Positions 14,601-24,425 of a stretch of 64,000 bases of DNA are shown here, piece by piece. The stretch spans positions 8,862,501-8,926,500 of the forward strand of contig JBBMNZ010000013.1 in NCBI GenBank assembly GCA_037954325.1, written 5' to 3'. Source of the DNA: Fistularia commersonii. Lineage: Eukaryota; Chordata; Actinopteri; Syngnathiformes; Fistulariidae. Each line of letters opens with the position of its first letter. Position 1 is the stretch's first letter. The translations under genes were made by a program, and so were the position numbers. The notes beneath the pieces are model-generated. The model saw only the letters and a list, made by a program, of their open reading frames with translations. It had not been told where the DNA came from and ran no database searches.

Positions 14601-17600
14601 ACCTGACTCCCACGCGAGAGACCAATTCACCCCACCCCAGCAACAGGCTGTCTGCCCACTTCCAGGTGGCCGCGCCCCCTGACCTGGCCTCCTATTCCTG
14701 CCCTGACCTGTTTTATGGCTATTCATCTGATGCTGCACCATAAGGAAACTTTTTTGAACCCACTCCATTTATGCAGCGTCTGGTGTGGCATTTGGGTCAA
14801 TACATAAACGGAATCGTAATAATTACTCTAATTTTGAAAACAGAGTCCCTCAATATTCTCTTATTAATCAAATTAAAATCAAATCACTGCTTGTCTAATT
14901 GCTTCAACTTCAGGGGCTTTCCTTGCCCATTATCTTAGCAAGAGCAAAATGCAACCTTTAATAATTTAGCTTACATGACTTGCATGTAAAAGTTAGCTTT
15001 TTCATCATAATGTTTATTACTAAATCCATATTAAATCAAATTCCATCAAGGTCCCACCTTGATCAAACGTGATTATGACTACATGCAGATCCTTTCACAA
15101 ATTAGTTATTTTAGGAACCATTGCAGCATTGATATTTCCCACAAGTTTTGAAATTAATCAAAGCATGTAAGATAGAGGTAGATTTGAAACAGCCCCGTTG
15201 TTTGATGAAAAATATGTTCATTGAAAATGGACAAAGGACCACTAAAACTGGTTACCATTGCATCACTTTTAGTAGCAATATTCCAATAATCCCAACCACA
15301 TGAACTAGACCATCTGTATGGAGTCATTCTAATGCTCCAATGAATGGGACTATCACTTTAAAATGGGTAAGCAATGACTGTTATTATTAGAACTAATTAC
15401 ACCAATTATTTTCCTCAGACTCTCAAAGCAATCTAATTTAAGTCAGCGATGCGTTTCTGCCTTAATACTGCAAGCCTTAAGGGCCTCAGTTGAGCCCCCC
15501 ACTGGGGCTGGTAAGGGGGGGGTCACTGTTTGGTTTGTTTTATATATGTATACAGGCATTAAAAACGAATTCATCGTGTCATCAGACAACACCAAGTTAA
15601 AGATGGAAAACAAACAGAAAAACTAGAATCATTTTTCAACAAGTGATTTTTCAGATAACTTTCAACTATTGCTGGCTCAGTAAGTGTGGTATACAGGGGA
15701 TAATGTAAAGGGGGATTGAAAAAACAGGATAACTGACCATTGGATAAATGAATTATTACATGTTGTCCTCCATGTTCAAACACCATAGTATGAATCCTCT
15801 TTTAGGATATTGTTTATATTTTATTTTTGATGTCTAGCATTCATCTGCAGCTTTGGCAGAAAAATTTATAGGACATAACATTCTGTCCCTCCTGACAGTA
15901 TGTAGGTTGTAACAAAATGTAAAAAGTCAGCATTCAAACATGCACACAAAAAGTCAGCCAATTATGCTAGCATGGAAGTATTAAAAGAATGGCAAACTTG
16001 CGTTCTTGGTTTCCTGCTTCAAGAAAATTTCAATAACCTGAAATATTCTACTTTCTTTCTGTAAACAAATCAAGGCAGACTAAGTATTTTACGTTTTTAC
16101 CTTGATATTTAAATTGCTTCAATCAGGAGTCACACCTTTCAGTACAAGTAACTAATTAAAATAAACATCTTTAAGAGCTTGGGCTCCTTTAAAAGGGCAA
16201 ATTTTCGTCGTTTGTGTTATTATTTCGGAAAAGCAGTGGTACTGTCTGCAGTTTCCAAAAACAGCAACTGCTGAAAGGCAACACACACAATAGCCAGTGC
16301 AGATAAGATTTGAATGGCTTTATATGATGTTTGACCATGTGACAACAGACTAGAACAGCAGTGCCCCCAGGTTATCTCTGGTTCCATTGAAAGCAAATTT
16401 CTACTACTGTATCCTTGGAAGGTTGGTACAATAAAAAATGTGTTTTAAGGTAAAATGAAAAATGCCACTGAACCTTGATATTCTAAAATGACTTTGTGAT
16501 AAACGATCCAAACACAACACTCCTAAAATAATAAGGCCGTACACAGATTGGCTGGGGGGGAGAGGAATGTGTGTTGACAGTCATGAGACTGGGACCAAAA
16601 CATAAACATCTGTTGCTCAAGAATTCATGTTCTGTATTTAATGCCACAGAACCATAATGTAAACCCCAAACATATTCACCAGAAAATGAGAAAATGAGAC
16701 CTGGAGACTTCCATTTCAGTTGCTGTAAAATCAAAAAGTAATCTTGGCATTCTTTTATGTTTCTATTACATTACGACTCTGGAGCACCCATGCTCCCTGA
16801 AACAAAAAACAATCCAATGTGACCTAAATGCCATCTACATGTCTGAAAATCACCTGGGCTGACTCTACACTGACTGTTGCTTATGTAAGAAGGACCTAGT
16901 TTACATTCAAACTGTGATAGTCTTACAATGTTTTAAAAGTTTTATCAATCTTTAATAAATCATTCAATTCAAATTATGTGCTATAAATTTTACTGTGAAC
17001 TCTAGAGTGATATTCAAAATAATGCACACCTCAATGTATATTACAAAAACATGTAAATAAGGGAATAATAAATATTTTGGATGTATGGAAATATATTAGG
17101 TTTAATTCTGAACGCACCCTGACTTCTGTGTTATATGACATCAATACATCCTCATGATGAACGTATGCAATCTACTTTCATAAACTGTCTCCAATCTGTG
17201 CAAATATTTTGCCCCATAGTACAAGACACCCTGCTTCATGAATCAACTAAAAGTCTTTTCAATCAAACTGATATAACATTCTTCATGACTTGCTATTGTA
17301 ATACTTTTGTGTCACTGTTGTACAGAAACATGTGCATGTCTTTATAGCACACCTGCATCTATATTAAGGTTTCCAGAAACAGCATTGAATTTGTTGCACT
17401 TCAATATGCTGGGAGAGCATCATTGGTTACTTTTAGCGTATCATGGGATATTATGCCTCCTGTCATGGAGGGCATTAGAATTCTTTAGTATACCACAATG
17501 CAAGCAAGTGCTGGCAAACACCCTTATTTCTCACCTCTATCAGATTCTGAAGCAACTACGGCAGACAAATACTAAACCATAAAATGATAGAGTAATTTAG

Positions 17601-20600
17601 AATTTTGCGGCACTGATGAGGTCACACTTTATGTGAACTGACGCAAATGACAAATCATATTTTACTGAGTCTAATTTAATATACTAATACATATGTGAAA
17701 CAGATTGGACAATTAGATAGTGGTGGCATTACAGCAGAGTTCCTTGGTTTCTTTCACTGTTTGAGAGTGACAAAGCATTCTTCACAGTTTCCTCTTCACC
17801 AACTTCCTGAATACCACTAACATGATCACATATGGTCTGTTTCCTGGCTTACAAGAGCCCTATACACGGTTGCAGTCAGACTAGCATTCCTGATTACAGT
17901 AACCGATAAAAAAAAAAAAAAATACATAATAGAACAAAAAAGGATGATTATCAAACTTGGTAAAGTGACAAATAGCAGCAGGTTCAAGTTTACAAACATT
18001 ACCATCCATCCACCCATTCATCTACCCCTGCTTCCCCTGCCTTCCCCTGCCAGGAGTCAGGTCGCGGGGGCAGCAGCCAAAGCAGGGAGGCCCAGACCCC
18101 CCTCTCCTTTGCCACATGGTCCAGCTCTTCGGGGGGGGACCCCAAGGCGTTACATGTAATTAATCTTAAAAGGCTACTGCTCATGAATGACAAGCTTGAA
18201 ACTAAGTAAAACTTTAAAATTCACCTAAGTCTGGTTGAACCAAAGAGGTCTCCCAGGTGAGAGTTGCAATGTTCGCAAACTCCACAAGTCTTGTTACTAT
18301 AACAAAATTTGAGAGCAAGAACTCATAACTGAATTACTTGTTGTGTTGGCAGGACAGTCATTCTAAATGTGACAGTAGTAAAAATGTCAAAAAACATTAA
18401 GAACTACCTGGACCTTACTTCATTTGGAGACATGACTGCATGAAATGGAAAATAAAGACTCTGTATGATATCTCTTTAGATGTTTTAAATTAATTACATT
18501 TTACAGATAAGATAACATTAAAAACAAAACACTTTTGATTCTGAAATATTTTAAAGTCTATCAAACACATCTTGATAGTCTTCATTTTACAACGGAATGA
18601 AATGCAGCAGGGAATAAACTCCAGATATAACCTAATAGTGGATTCTGTTTATTCACTTCTGCCCCACATCCAAGTTCTCATAATTCAGATATCATCCATG
18701 TCAGTCATTACAGCAGTCTAGCTTTGTTTAGTGACACACCTCATTCAATTAAGAAATCCTGACTCAAAATGATTGGCACTTTGTTAATATCATATGTCTT
18801 CCTTCCTTCTTTTCATCTTGACATTTTATGCCCATCTAAGTCGAAAATAAAAAAAAAAGAAATGGAATCCTGATTTAATGCTGGCTACACTGTGGCGTGA
18901 TTACTTGGAAAATAGGTAATGGATATAAAAATAAAGTAAAAATGCAGTTGATTTAGGTTCCCAAAAAAATGTTTATTACTACGATAAATCTAAGTCTTTT
19001 TAAGGGACCTGTTCTGAAAAGCAAGTTGAAACTATTGATATTTTTAATTTTTGTTCAATTGTATCACTCATTCTTCCTGAATGATTGGCATATCATTTGA
19101 TGAAAATGGTGAAAATGTTTTTAAAAGTCAAATATACTTTTCAAGTTTCAACTTCATGATTTAATTTTTTCCACTTTATACAAAAGCAATTAAAATTTGC
19201 TGTATGTTGTATTCTGCATAAAATATCGATGGATAAACATTTAGTCCAATGAATGTGTGGATATCCTTGGATGACCAACTTTTCCCTTATGTAGCTATGT
19301 GTTGCATACCTATGTGTTGCATAAAGCTTTCCTCAGGTATGCAAAGGGAAAATATTTCAACCTCTCAGTAGAACCTGCTTCCCTCAATTCTTTGGTTAAT
19401 ACCTTAAAACATAAGAAAAAAAAATAGATTCTTTTATCACAGCTAGTAAAAACTTAACAAATTGTCAAATCTGCTGAATATCAGTGAGTTGATATTCAAC
19501 GTGTGAGTTGTCTTTGAGAAATGTATTGATTTTCAAAGCTTTGTTTGTTTTCTAAACTGACATTTTATATAGCATTATGTGATAATCTGAAAAAACAATC
19601 AACAGATTTATAGATAATTCCAATAATCTTGATTTAAGCCATTGCATCTATATCAACAAGCACAACAGTTATGTAGTAATGCCATTGACTGTTTATGATG
19701 GTATGAATTACTAAATGATTAAAGTTTTCAGTTTGCCTTTAAAACAGTGATTTAACTTGTCAAATGCCAAAGTGTACCACAGCCTCTTAACTTACAAGCT
19801 CTGAACATTAAGAGCACGAAAACCATATAACAGCATTGAAAGTCAGGACTTAAATCGATCAGTGTCACATAAATGAAAGCTGCACATAGGTGAATATCCT
19901 GTTAAAAATGCTGTAAGGATGAGTTCAGACAGTCTTAAAAGAGCAACTGATGAATGTGACATTCTTTGTTTGTCATTTGAAATGGGGTATGAATTGCCGA
20001 TTAAAATAAATATATTCATTCAAGACTAACAATTACTCATGTATTCATCACACACAACTACTCAACTCAGAGCTACACTATAGTACTGAGAGCACCTAAG
20101 AAGAAAGAAAAAACAAAACAACAAATCCTGGCACCCCCAAAGAATGAATAATTACTTCATCTATCCAACATAAAACTGCAGTAGGATTTCAGCAACATCT
20201 TTAGAATATACTGCTTTTCTTTCTGGCTGAGGATCTGGCAGACCGTGCCTCAAATCATGGACCACTTTAAGGACCCCAAAGTAGTGAGCTCATAAAAACC
20301 TCATAAATTGTCAAGGATTATGTCACCCAGACTCTCTTGCAAACTCTTCTCAAAGTTGGGAACAGCCAATTCAGGAGTTATTGACTGGTAATAGGATTTC
20401 AAGGCAATACCCTTTGATTACCACTCAAGAGTCTTGATGCTTCAGCCCACATTGGGGATTTTCTCTTGATTGGAATGCTGTAAATGGTCCTAACAAAACT
20501 TACTGATTATAAGTTTAAGACCATGTAATACAAGTTAATACCTGGGCAATTTTACTAAGAAGAAACCTTTAAATCTTCTTTAAAATTAATCTCAATTGTC

Positions 20601-21675
20601 TCAATGTTAGGGTTAGAATCAAATGGTTTGTTTCTTTTAACATAGATATGGGTGGGACCTTTGGCCTGACCCCACCACATGACAAAAAGTCAATTCAGTA
20701 AAACATCCAGCATCACTACTTTTTCAGCTGTTGTGTCATAAAGATCAACTGCAGTGAACCATTCTGGGCAGTTGGAGAAGAAAAATAAATCTGGTACCAC
20801 AGACAGCAGCATAGAATTGTATTTTTACTTCAAAGCGAAAAAAAATTAATGTAACTGATATCGCCAAAAAACTACCCATACAAAAGTTAATACAAGTCTG
20901 TGATTACAAGTTAACAAAATGACAATCTTATGTGATATGTGCATGCCTGAGTTTTTTTTGGAATAAAAGGCTCTGCCTGAGATTTCAAATTCTAAGGGTA
21001 AAGCACATGTGTATTTTACCCTCAGACACTCAGCTCATTTACTGATATACTGTTCAGGCTTTACCAAGTCTAAGTTATCTCGAGTCATCAAAAATAACAT
21101 TTTTAACCAGTGTTTTTGGATTTCAAATTGCAAGGACCATCTCACTGAGCATTCAAAACAACTTTCAGTAAATGATCTGTAAAGCCTGATCAAACAACAC
21201 ACTAAATGCACTACAAAACATCCAGTAAAACAATGTCTCTATTGGCTCACAAAACAATGCAGTTGCACTCTATAGGACTGCACAAAATTCTAGCAAAACC
21301 ATTCATAACATCCTTGACTAACATACTGTGCTGAATTCATATTATCTGATATATGCAATATGATTGACTTCAAAAAAGGAATATAATACATGCAAAATTA
21401 TAACTGATACTGTATGTTGCCCAATCCGTGCTGGCAGCTGTGAAAGCAATGCTCACAACTACTAATGAAACTTTTTAGGAGGAGCCCTCAGGAATACAGA
21501 AGTTGAGGTTTATTAACCCATGCATGCGGGGATACTTTTAGCACAACGTAGCAAAAACATTCCATGATGCAGAAATAACTGAACAATTTACCAGCTTTTT
21601 GTTTTTGCCCTCATCCTCACTGGACTTCTTTTTGGAGGGTTTGCTTGGGTCCTCCCCACCGCTGGCTTGATCCAT
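2543..21675 (-). CDS. diaph2: diaphanous-related formin 2, N-terminal part (spliced, 4 coding exons, gene continues past base 1)
   Basis: Joined coding exons on the minus strand are 21675-21592, 11784-11752, 9041-8865 and 2647-2543, giving 133 codons with every junction in phase 0. Residues 1-28 are a polar, lysine-rich tail, residues 29-39 read NIHIKTLADDM, residues 40-98 include KKEKPLIQHP and NLSEKEIIDLFEKMM, and residues 99-133 include EDMNLNEDRKAPLRGKD and KREMVVQYISATAKS. The order and spacing follow vertebrate DIAPH2; the TLADD-RDRITSFRK and VKKEKPLIQHP-type segments fit DIAPH2 better than DIAPH1 or DIAPH3. From family knowledge, the protein is a Rho-GTPase effector that nucleates and elongates unbranched actin filaments, kept inactive by binding between its N-terminal inhibitory region and its C-terminal DAD. 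Only the N-terminal tail and the first part of the GTPase-binding domain (about residue 88 on) are here. The FH1, FH2 and DAD domains must lie at lower coordinates outside the window. The frame has no lesions. Confidence 0.93.
2648..8864 (-). other. diaph2: diaph2 intron 4
   Basis: An intron of 6217 bases between two confirmed exons. It is mostly unique-looking AT-rich sequence. The only local structure I noted is a small nested palindrome near 4083-4113, built on GAGGTC/GACCTC. No transposase or reverse-transcriptase remnant was recognised. Confidence 0.85.
8865..9041 (-). CDS. diaph2: diaph2 exon 4
   Basis: The 177-base exon (59 codons) starts after the acceptor CCCCCTTATAG and ends at ATGATG|GTAAGA. 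It encodes RDRITSFRKTGMKKEKPLIQ at the start and DERSMNLSEKEIIDLFEKMM at the end. The final helix-forming stretch (LSEKEIIDLFEKMM) begins the GTPase-binding region of diaphanous formins. The middle section (about residues 62-79 of the protein) is proline-rich and variable, as is usual between these conserved segments. The frame is intact and both junctions are phase 0. Confidence 0.95.
9042..11751 (-). other. diaph2: diaph2 intron 3
   Basis: An intron of 2710 bases. It is AT-rich without a recognised element apart from a short 37-base-period direct duplication near 11212-11273. A 119-codon plus-strand open frame over 11272-11631 resembles no family I know and is judged chance. Confidence 0.85.
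11752..11784 (-). CDS. diaph2: diaph2 exon 3, a 33-base exon
   Basis: The exon is only 33 bases and encodes the 11 residues NIHIKTLADDM. It is bounded on the minus strand by a strong pyrimidine tract ending CCTCCCAACAG and by the donor ATG|GTAAGG. Both junctions are phase 0, so skipping it would keep the reading frame and remove exactly 11 residues. The peptide corresponds to the NIQIKTLADD segment that joins the basic tail to the RDRITSFRK segment in DIAPH2. It is too short for an ORF scan, and was placed by the conserved peptide and the splice sites. Confidence 0.9.
12015..12312 (+). repeat. teleost dispersed repeat (CACGGGGAGAACATGC type), copy 1
   Basis: This is a recognisable copy of a very common teleost repeat: a gene-like GGTACACCCTTGACTGGTC section, a CAATTAACCTGCTGCT section, GGGAGGAAACC, then CACAGACACGGGGAGAACAT, ending in GAACCAGGGTGCTTCGTGCT. 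Other copies in this window are near 34.9, 41.8, 46.1, 50.4, 52.9 and 60.1 kb. I cannot assign its class with certainty. It inserts within intron 2 of diaph2. Confidence 0.7.
12487..13739 (-). mobile_element. hAT-superfamily DNA transposon, internally deleted, 1253 bp
   Basis: The termini are inverted: CAGGGGTGTCAAAC at 12487 and its complement ending CACCCCTG at 13739. An exact 8-base duplication, ATTTAAAT, flanks the element at 12479-12486 and 13740-13747, which is the length expected for hAT insertion. The minus strand retains the N-terminus of a transposase with a BED-like zinc finger, and the rest of the catalytic protein is missing. It is therefore a non-autonomous deletion derivative. 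The intact duplication suggests no later rearrangement at the ends. The family resembles the one related to GTF2IRD2-type proteins. Confidence 0.88.
13070..13441 (-). pseudogene. hAT transposase N-terminal remnant with BED-like zinc finger
   Basis: The frame starts at the ATG at 13441 on the minus strand with MSLSKQRKV. Two cysteines spaced C-x2-C (CLAC) and a HYETH histidine pair form a BED-like zinc finger at about residues 35-58. The reading then shifts frame (near 13260-13290) and continues as KYDSLQRQLRRDKIDELLAG and a segment ending EAAVKASLLIASE near 13100. This order matches the N-terminus of hAT transposases related to GTF2IRD2/ZBED-type host proteins. The catalytic DDE/RNase H-like core and C-terminal dimerisation domain are absent. 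It lies inside the hAT element at 12487-13739. Confidence 0.75.
14050..14810. repeat. GC-rich block of diverged tandem units, possibly LTR-derived
   Basis: The block stands out by GC content from AT-rich intron. At least three degenerate units recur. Each has a CCTGTCAGGTTTAATCC- or CTCTGTCAGATTTAGTCC-like start, then AGCCTTGCCTGTTCCC, then a GACCAGAG-rich section. Units near 14095 and 14365 both run on to a GATGCGGACCTGATCAGGTC-like part. The 3' end, GCGTCTGGTGTGGCATTTGG, resembles ends of some fish gypsy LTRs, but I saw no paired LTR, primer site or gag-pol. The class is uncertain. Confidence 0.5.
17999..18160 (-). mobile_element. 5'-truncated LINE fragment, C-terminal end of the reverse-transcriptase protein
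   Basis: On the minus strand the sequence encodes PPEELDHVAKERGVWASLLW then LLPPRP, the characteristic C-terminal end of an abundant teleost non-LTR retrotransposon protein. It ends in a GGATGG-type 3' tail on the minus strand. Only about 160 bases remain, the usual result of 5' truncation at insertion. The same family is present, longer, at 23468-23992. The clade is not resolved by eye. Confidence 0.75.
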
Positions 21676-21699
21676 TCTGATTTTTAATTGAGATCCTCT
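21592..21699 (-). CDS. diaph2: diaph2 exon 2, contains the start codon
   Basis: The acceptor TTCTTTTCCAG precedes base 21699 on the minus strand and the donor CTG|GTAAAT follows base 21592. The ATG is at 21675-21673, after a 24-base untranslated stretch. The 28 codons encode MDQASGGEDPSKPSKKK and an acidic/basic tail ending KNKKL. This matches the position and character of the DIAPH2 N-terminus, where a lysine-rich stretch ends just before the NIxIKTLADD segment. In formins of this family such basic N-terminal tails contribute to membrane contact; that role is inferred here. The start is chosen because it is the only ATG in this exon in the correct frame. Confidence 0.9.
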
Positions 21700-22586
21700 C
21701 TGGAAAAGAACTATGTGACGCCCTCAATAGTTTGCAAACTTTAATGGCGGGCTTTTCTTAACGTAGATCATCCATGTTTCCAAAATCCATCCTGATATCG
21801 AAAACAAGAACAAAAAAAAAAATAGCTCAACCACTCCCAACTAAAGTTGAGGAATCCAAATCATAGAAGCAAAGGTGGGGTTGCAGGGTACGTCCCGGTG
21901 TCCTGTCAGTTCTGCTTCGAGTCCAAACAAACGACAAGTTGAACCCCTCTAAAAACACCAAAAACAAAGGGTAAGCGAGGACAGTCAGACAATTTCTAAT
22001 GCGTTACGGTTAGCAAATGCTTGCCTTATAACACGTGTTTATCTGAGGGGGAAACTGATTTAAACACAGACAATATACAAGTCCTCTAATGTCAACAGTC
22101 GAGAGTTGTAAAGGTTATGGCAGATGTAATTCCCCGCTGTTCGGCAATATTACTACTCGATGTAATTTCAATTACTGGTTGAATATCGATATTTGGGGGG
22201 AAATGGGCTAACTATTTGGGGACCGCAAACTTGCAACCGTGTAAGTTAGCTATAAGGTATTAATAAGCGCCAAAAAGTGAAATAACGGCCCAAGTACACC
22301 CAGCGACGTTCATCCCGCACATTCCTTGTCGTCACAACGCCTTATCAAAGTTGGTAATATTAAACAGCTGATACAATAGTGGAACAATCACCGTAGTTGC
22401 ATTTGAGTACTTTGGAATGCTGCAGATGTAGCCAGGCTAGCATTAACCGATTTACGTAACCAATTCAACGTCATTTACTTAAACCATACTTATTAGAGCG
22501 TGGTTACAACTGGGCTATAAATTATAACGTGAACGATAAGTAACATCTTAAATAAAAAATAAAATAAAAAAAACTCGAAATCTCAC
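21700..22586 (-). other. diaph2: diaph2 intron 1
   Basis: An intron of 887 bases between the non-coding exon 1 donor and the exon 2 acceptor. It is richer in CpG than the later introns near its promoter end, as expected for first introns close to a CpG-rich promoter. No element was recognised. Confidence 0.6.
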
Positions 22587-22720
22587 CTAGCGCTTCCCTT
22601 TACAACCAAACTTGAATGCCAGGCCAGGCCCACGCCGGTTCCCGCCCAGAGAGGTCTGATTGGCCGGTGAGATACGTGAGCAGTGACGATCTCGGTAGAC
22701 ATTGTTCCGGAAAGCTGACC
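22587..22720 (-). other. diaph2: diaph2 exon 1, 5' untranslated (start approximate)
   Basis: On the minus strand a consensus splice donor, GCTAG|GTGAGA, ends an exon at 22587. It lies directly downstream of the CpG-rich promoter block. No in-frame ATG leading into exon 2 was recognised here, so it is called untranslated. The transcription start is not defined by the sequence; the 22720 boundary is a guess based on the CCAAT and ETS-like sites. Confidence 0.55.
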
Positions 22721-22800
22721 GTTAAAAGGTTGGCGCGGCGTCGCGGAGGAGGAGTTTGTCGGGACGCAGAGCTCAGTCTGATTTCATAGCAAACGGATGG
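22590..22800. promoter_or_regulatory. CpG-rich promoter of diaph2, possibly bidirectional
   Basis: By eye, 22621-22800 contains about 17 CpG dinucleotides, against very few per equal length in the surrounding kilobases. Candidate sites are a CCAAT box on the minus strand at 22663-22659 (ATTGG on plus), an ETS-like TTCCGGAAA near 22705 and an E2F-like TTGGCGCGG near 22730. No TATA box is evident. The block sits directly upstream of the diaph2 exon 1 donor, so it is placed as that gene's promoter. The site assignments are pattern matches only. Confidence 0.65.
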
Positions 22801-22833
22801 GACTCTGCCGAGGTCTCTTTAAAGAATAGATTT

Positions 22834-23028
22834 ATGAATCGACCGCGGACAGGAAGCATGGCGGGGTGTGAGTGGCACTCAAACGCACTCTTTGTGTGGC
22901 TCCGCGTCTCAGCTATTGTGCGGATGGATGAGCAGAGCGGACCTGGATGGTTCCAAAGACTCAGTTCTAAATGTAGGGGGAAGAGAGTTTTAGAGATGGA
23001 AGATTGTAACTCGTGCTATTTCAAATGA
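22834..23028 (+). CDS. small plus-strand open frame beside the diaph2 promoter, doubtful
   Basis: A 64-codon frame starts at an ATG at 22834 and stops at 23026-23028. A second in-frame ATG lies at 22858 in the context AAGCATGGCGG, a good start context. It reads away from diaph2 out of the CpG-rich block, as expected for a divergent transcript. The peptide is not recognised: it has no signal peptide, membrane segment or known motif, and CpG-rich DNA readily yields open frames. It could be a divergent non-coding transcript or chance. Confidence 0.2.
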   Translation: MNRPRTGSMAGCEWHSNALFVWLRVSAIVRMDEQSGPGWFQRLSSKCRGKRVLEMEDCNSCYFK

Positions 23029-23060
23029 TCAAATTTGGGGAATATCTAGAGAAAGCATAT

Positions 23061-23305
23061 CGTCACCCTCTTAAAATAATCGCATCTGTCATTTTTTTAC
23101 ATTTTACATTTTTTTTCCTAAATCATCTCCTCATGATGCTGACCACCTCTGGCAAAATTGCCTACATCCTCAGTTAAACAGATTGTACCATTCTAACCCT
23201 TTAGTAGAAATTGCCTATGTCAAGAGTGTGTCAAATGGTTCACTTTTTTGTGTTTCCTGAAAAATCAGAAAAAATGACATAGGCCATTAGTTCAAGAGGG
23301 TGACG
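23061..23305. mobile_element. 245-bp MITE-like element with about 38-bp terminal inverted repeats
   Basis: The left end, CGTCACCCTCTTAAAATAAT followed by CGCATCTGTCATTTTTT, is matched in inverted orientation by the right end, which reads CGTCACCCTCTTGAACTAAT then GGCCTATGTCATTTTTT when reversed. There are about 6 mismatches in 38. The interior has no coding potential. No convincing target duplication was seen at the flanks (GCATAT and CTATTC), so the superfamily is open. Confidence 0.6.
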
Positions 23306-23372
23306 CTATTCTTTTATTTGGAGTTTCTCAGTCATGGTAAATTCTTGTCAAAATCTTCTTGGCAACCGGACT

Positions 23373-23437
23373 TGATTTTCTTCACTTGAAGACGTCTCAC
23401 CCCTCATCCGTGAGGGTTCTTCAGTTCTAATTGCCTG
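23373..23437 (-). mobile_element. Penelope-like (Neptune-type) terminal fragment, inverted
   Basis: The sequence contains CTTCACTTGAAGACGTCTCA and CATCCGTGAGGGTTCTTCAG, the complement of the familiar teleost Neptune-type 3' end (a DNA motif in which GAAGAA-rich and GAAACGTCTTCAAGTG-type parts follow the endonuclease ORF). It lies inverted relative to the endonuclease relic at 24005-24425. Penelope elements often carry inverted terminal pieces, so both could belong to one insertion split by the LINE fragment between them. Confidence 0.55.
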
Positions 23438-23467
23438 AGGGGTTTCCACATATAATATATATATATA

Positions 23468-23992
23468 TCCATCCATCCATCCATCCATCCATCCATCTTC
23501 TGCCGCTTATCCGAAGTCAGGTCGCGGGGCAGAGAGGCCCAGACTTCCCTCTCTCTCGCCACATGGTCTCGCTCTTCTCCCCTAGGTGTTCCCAGGCCAG
23601 CCTAGAGGCATGGAGTCTCCAGCATGCCCTGGATCTTCCTCGTGGCCTCCTCCCAGATGGACATACCCGGAATACTTCCCCCGGGGGGAGGCATCCTGAC
23701 CAGATGCCTGAGCCACCTCATCTGATGCCTCTCTATGTGTAGGAGCAGCAACTTCCCAGATGGCCAAACGTCTAACCCTATCTCAAAGGGAGAGTCCAGC
23801 CACCCCATGGAGAAAAGTCATTGCAACCACTCGTATCCGAAATCTTGTTCTTCTTGTGAGCATAGGTGAGGGTAGGAACATAGATCGACCGGTAACTTGA
23901 GAGCTGAGCCAGAACTAAACCACCACAACAGACCTTTACAGAGTCCACATCACTGCAGACGCTGCACCAATCCGCCTGTCAATCTCCAGAGA
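23468..23992 (-). mobile_element. LINE fragment (same family as 17999-18160), nested in Penelope remnants
   Basis: Read on the minus strand, it encodes pieces of the C-terminal part of a teleost non-LTR reverse-transcriptase protein, including HIERHQMRWLRHLVRMPPPG, IWEEATRK and a GDLQIDRRIGAAS-like section, interrupted by stops and frameshifts. The 3' end carries a (GGAT)n-type tail, seen on plus as repeated ATCC at about 23468-23497. There is no reverse-transcriptase catalytic core. It separates two pieces of Penelope-like sequence, so it probably inserted later. Confidence 0.75.
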
Positions 23993-24004
23993 TGTACATT
24001 TTTA

Positions 24005-24425
24005 TACATATATATATACTGATTGGGCCTTTGCCAAATCAAAAACCATCAGACGTAAGAGCACAGAACAGGTAGAGGACAATAACGGAATAAACAGAAG
24101 AATATTGTCATACCCTATCTTGCTGGTATTTCAGAAAAACGCCGAACACCATATACTGGTACATTTCAGACCCCACAACCCCCCTCAGGCAAAGACTGGT
24201 GCATCCCAAGGAATAAAGCACCGAGGCATAGATCAAAAATGTGGTATATGTTGTCACCTGCACTGAGGATTGTGATGCCGTCTACATTGGGAAGACTAAA
24301 CAACCTTTACACAAATGGATGGCCCAACACAGGAGAGCCACCACTTCAGAACAAGACTCTGCAGTCCACCTACACCTGAGAGATAAGGTCCATTTCTTTG
24401 AACACAGCCATGTGTTCAAGCCGGG
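24005..24425 (+). pseudogene. Penelope-like retroelement, GIY-YIG endonuclease domain relic
   Basis: The plus strand encodes an AEHHILVHFRPHNPPQAK-type linker, then after a frameshift YVVTCTEDCDAVYIGKTKQP, LHKWMAQHRRATTSEQDSAV and HLHLRDKVHFFEHSHV. This is the C-terminal GIY-YIG nuclease of Neptune-type Penelope elements, which nicks target DNA for retrotransposition. Two lesions are visible: the position usually held by the catalytic arginine (QPLxxR-MAQH context) is tryptophan (TGG at 24316-24318), and the domain is cut off before its C-terminal glutamate region where a SINE begins. The upstream reverse transcriptase is absent. Confidence 0.8.

Larger units (their letters stand above)
11785..21591 (-). 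other. diaph2: diaph2 intron 2
   Basis: This is the largest intron seen here, at 9807 bases. It contains a teleost dispersed repeat (about 12.0-12.3 kb), an internally deleted hAT element (12487-13739), a GC-rich tandem block (about 14.05-14.81 kb) and a LINE tail (about 18.0-18.16 kb). The remaining sequence, 14.82-17.99 and 18.16-21.59 kb, is AT-rich and I see nothing specific in it. Confidence 0.85.

Noticed and set aside
23468..23497. ATCC tandem run considered as an independent microsatellite
   Set aside because: It is the 3' tail of the minus-strand LINE fragment.
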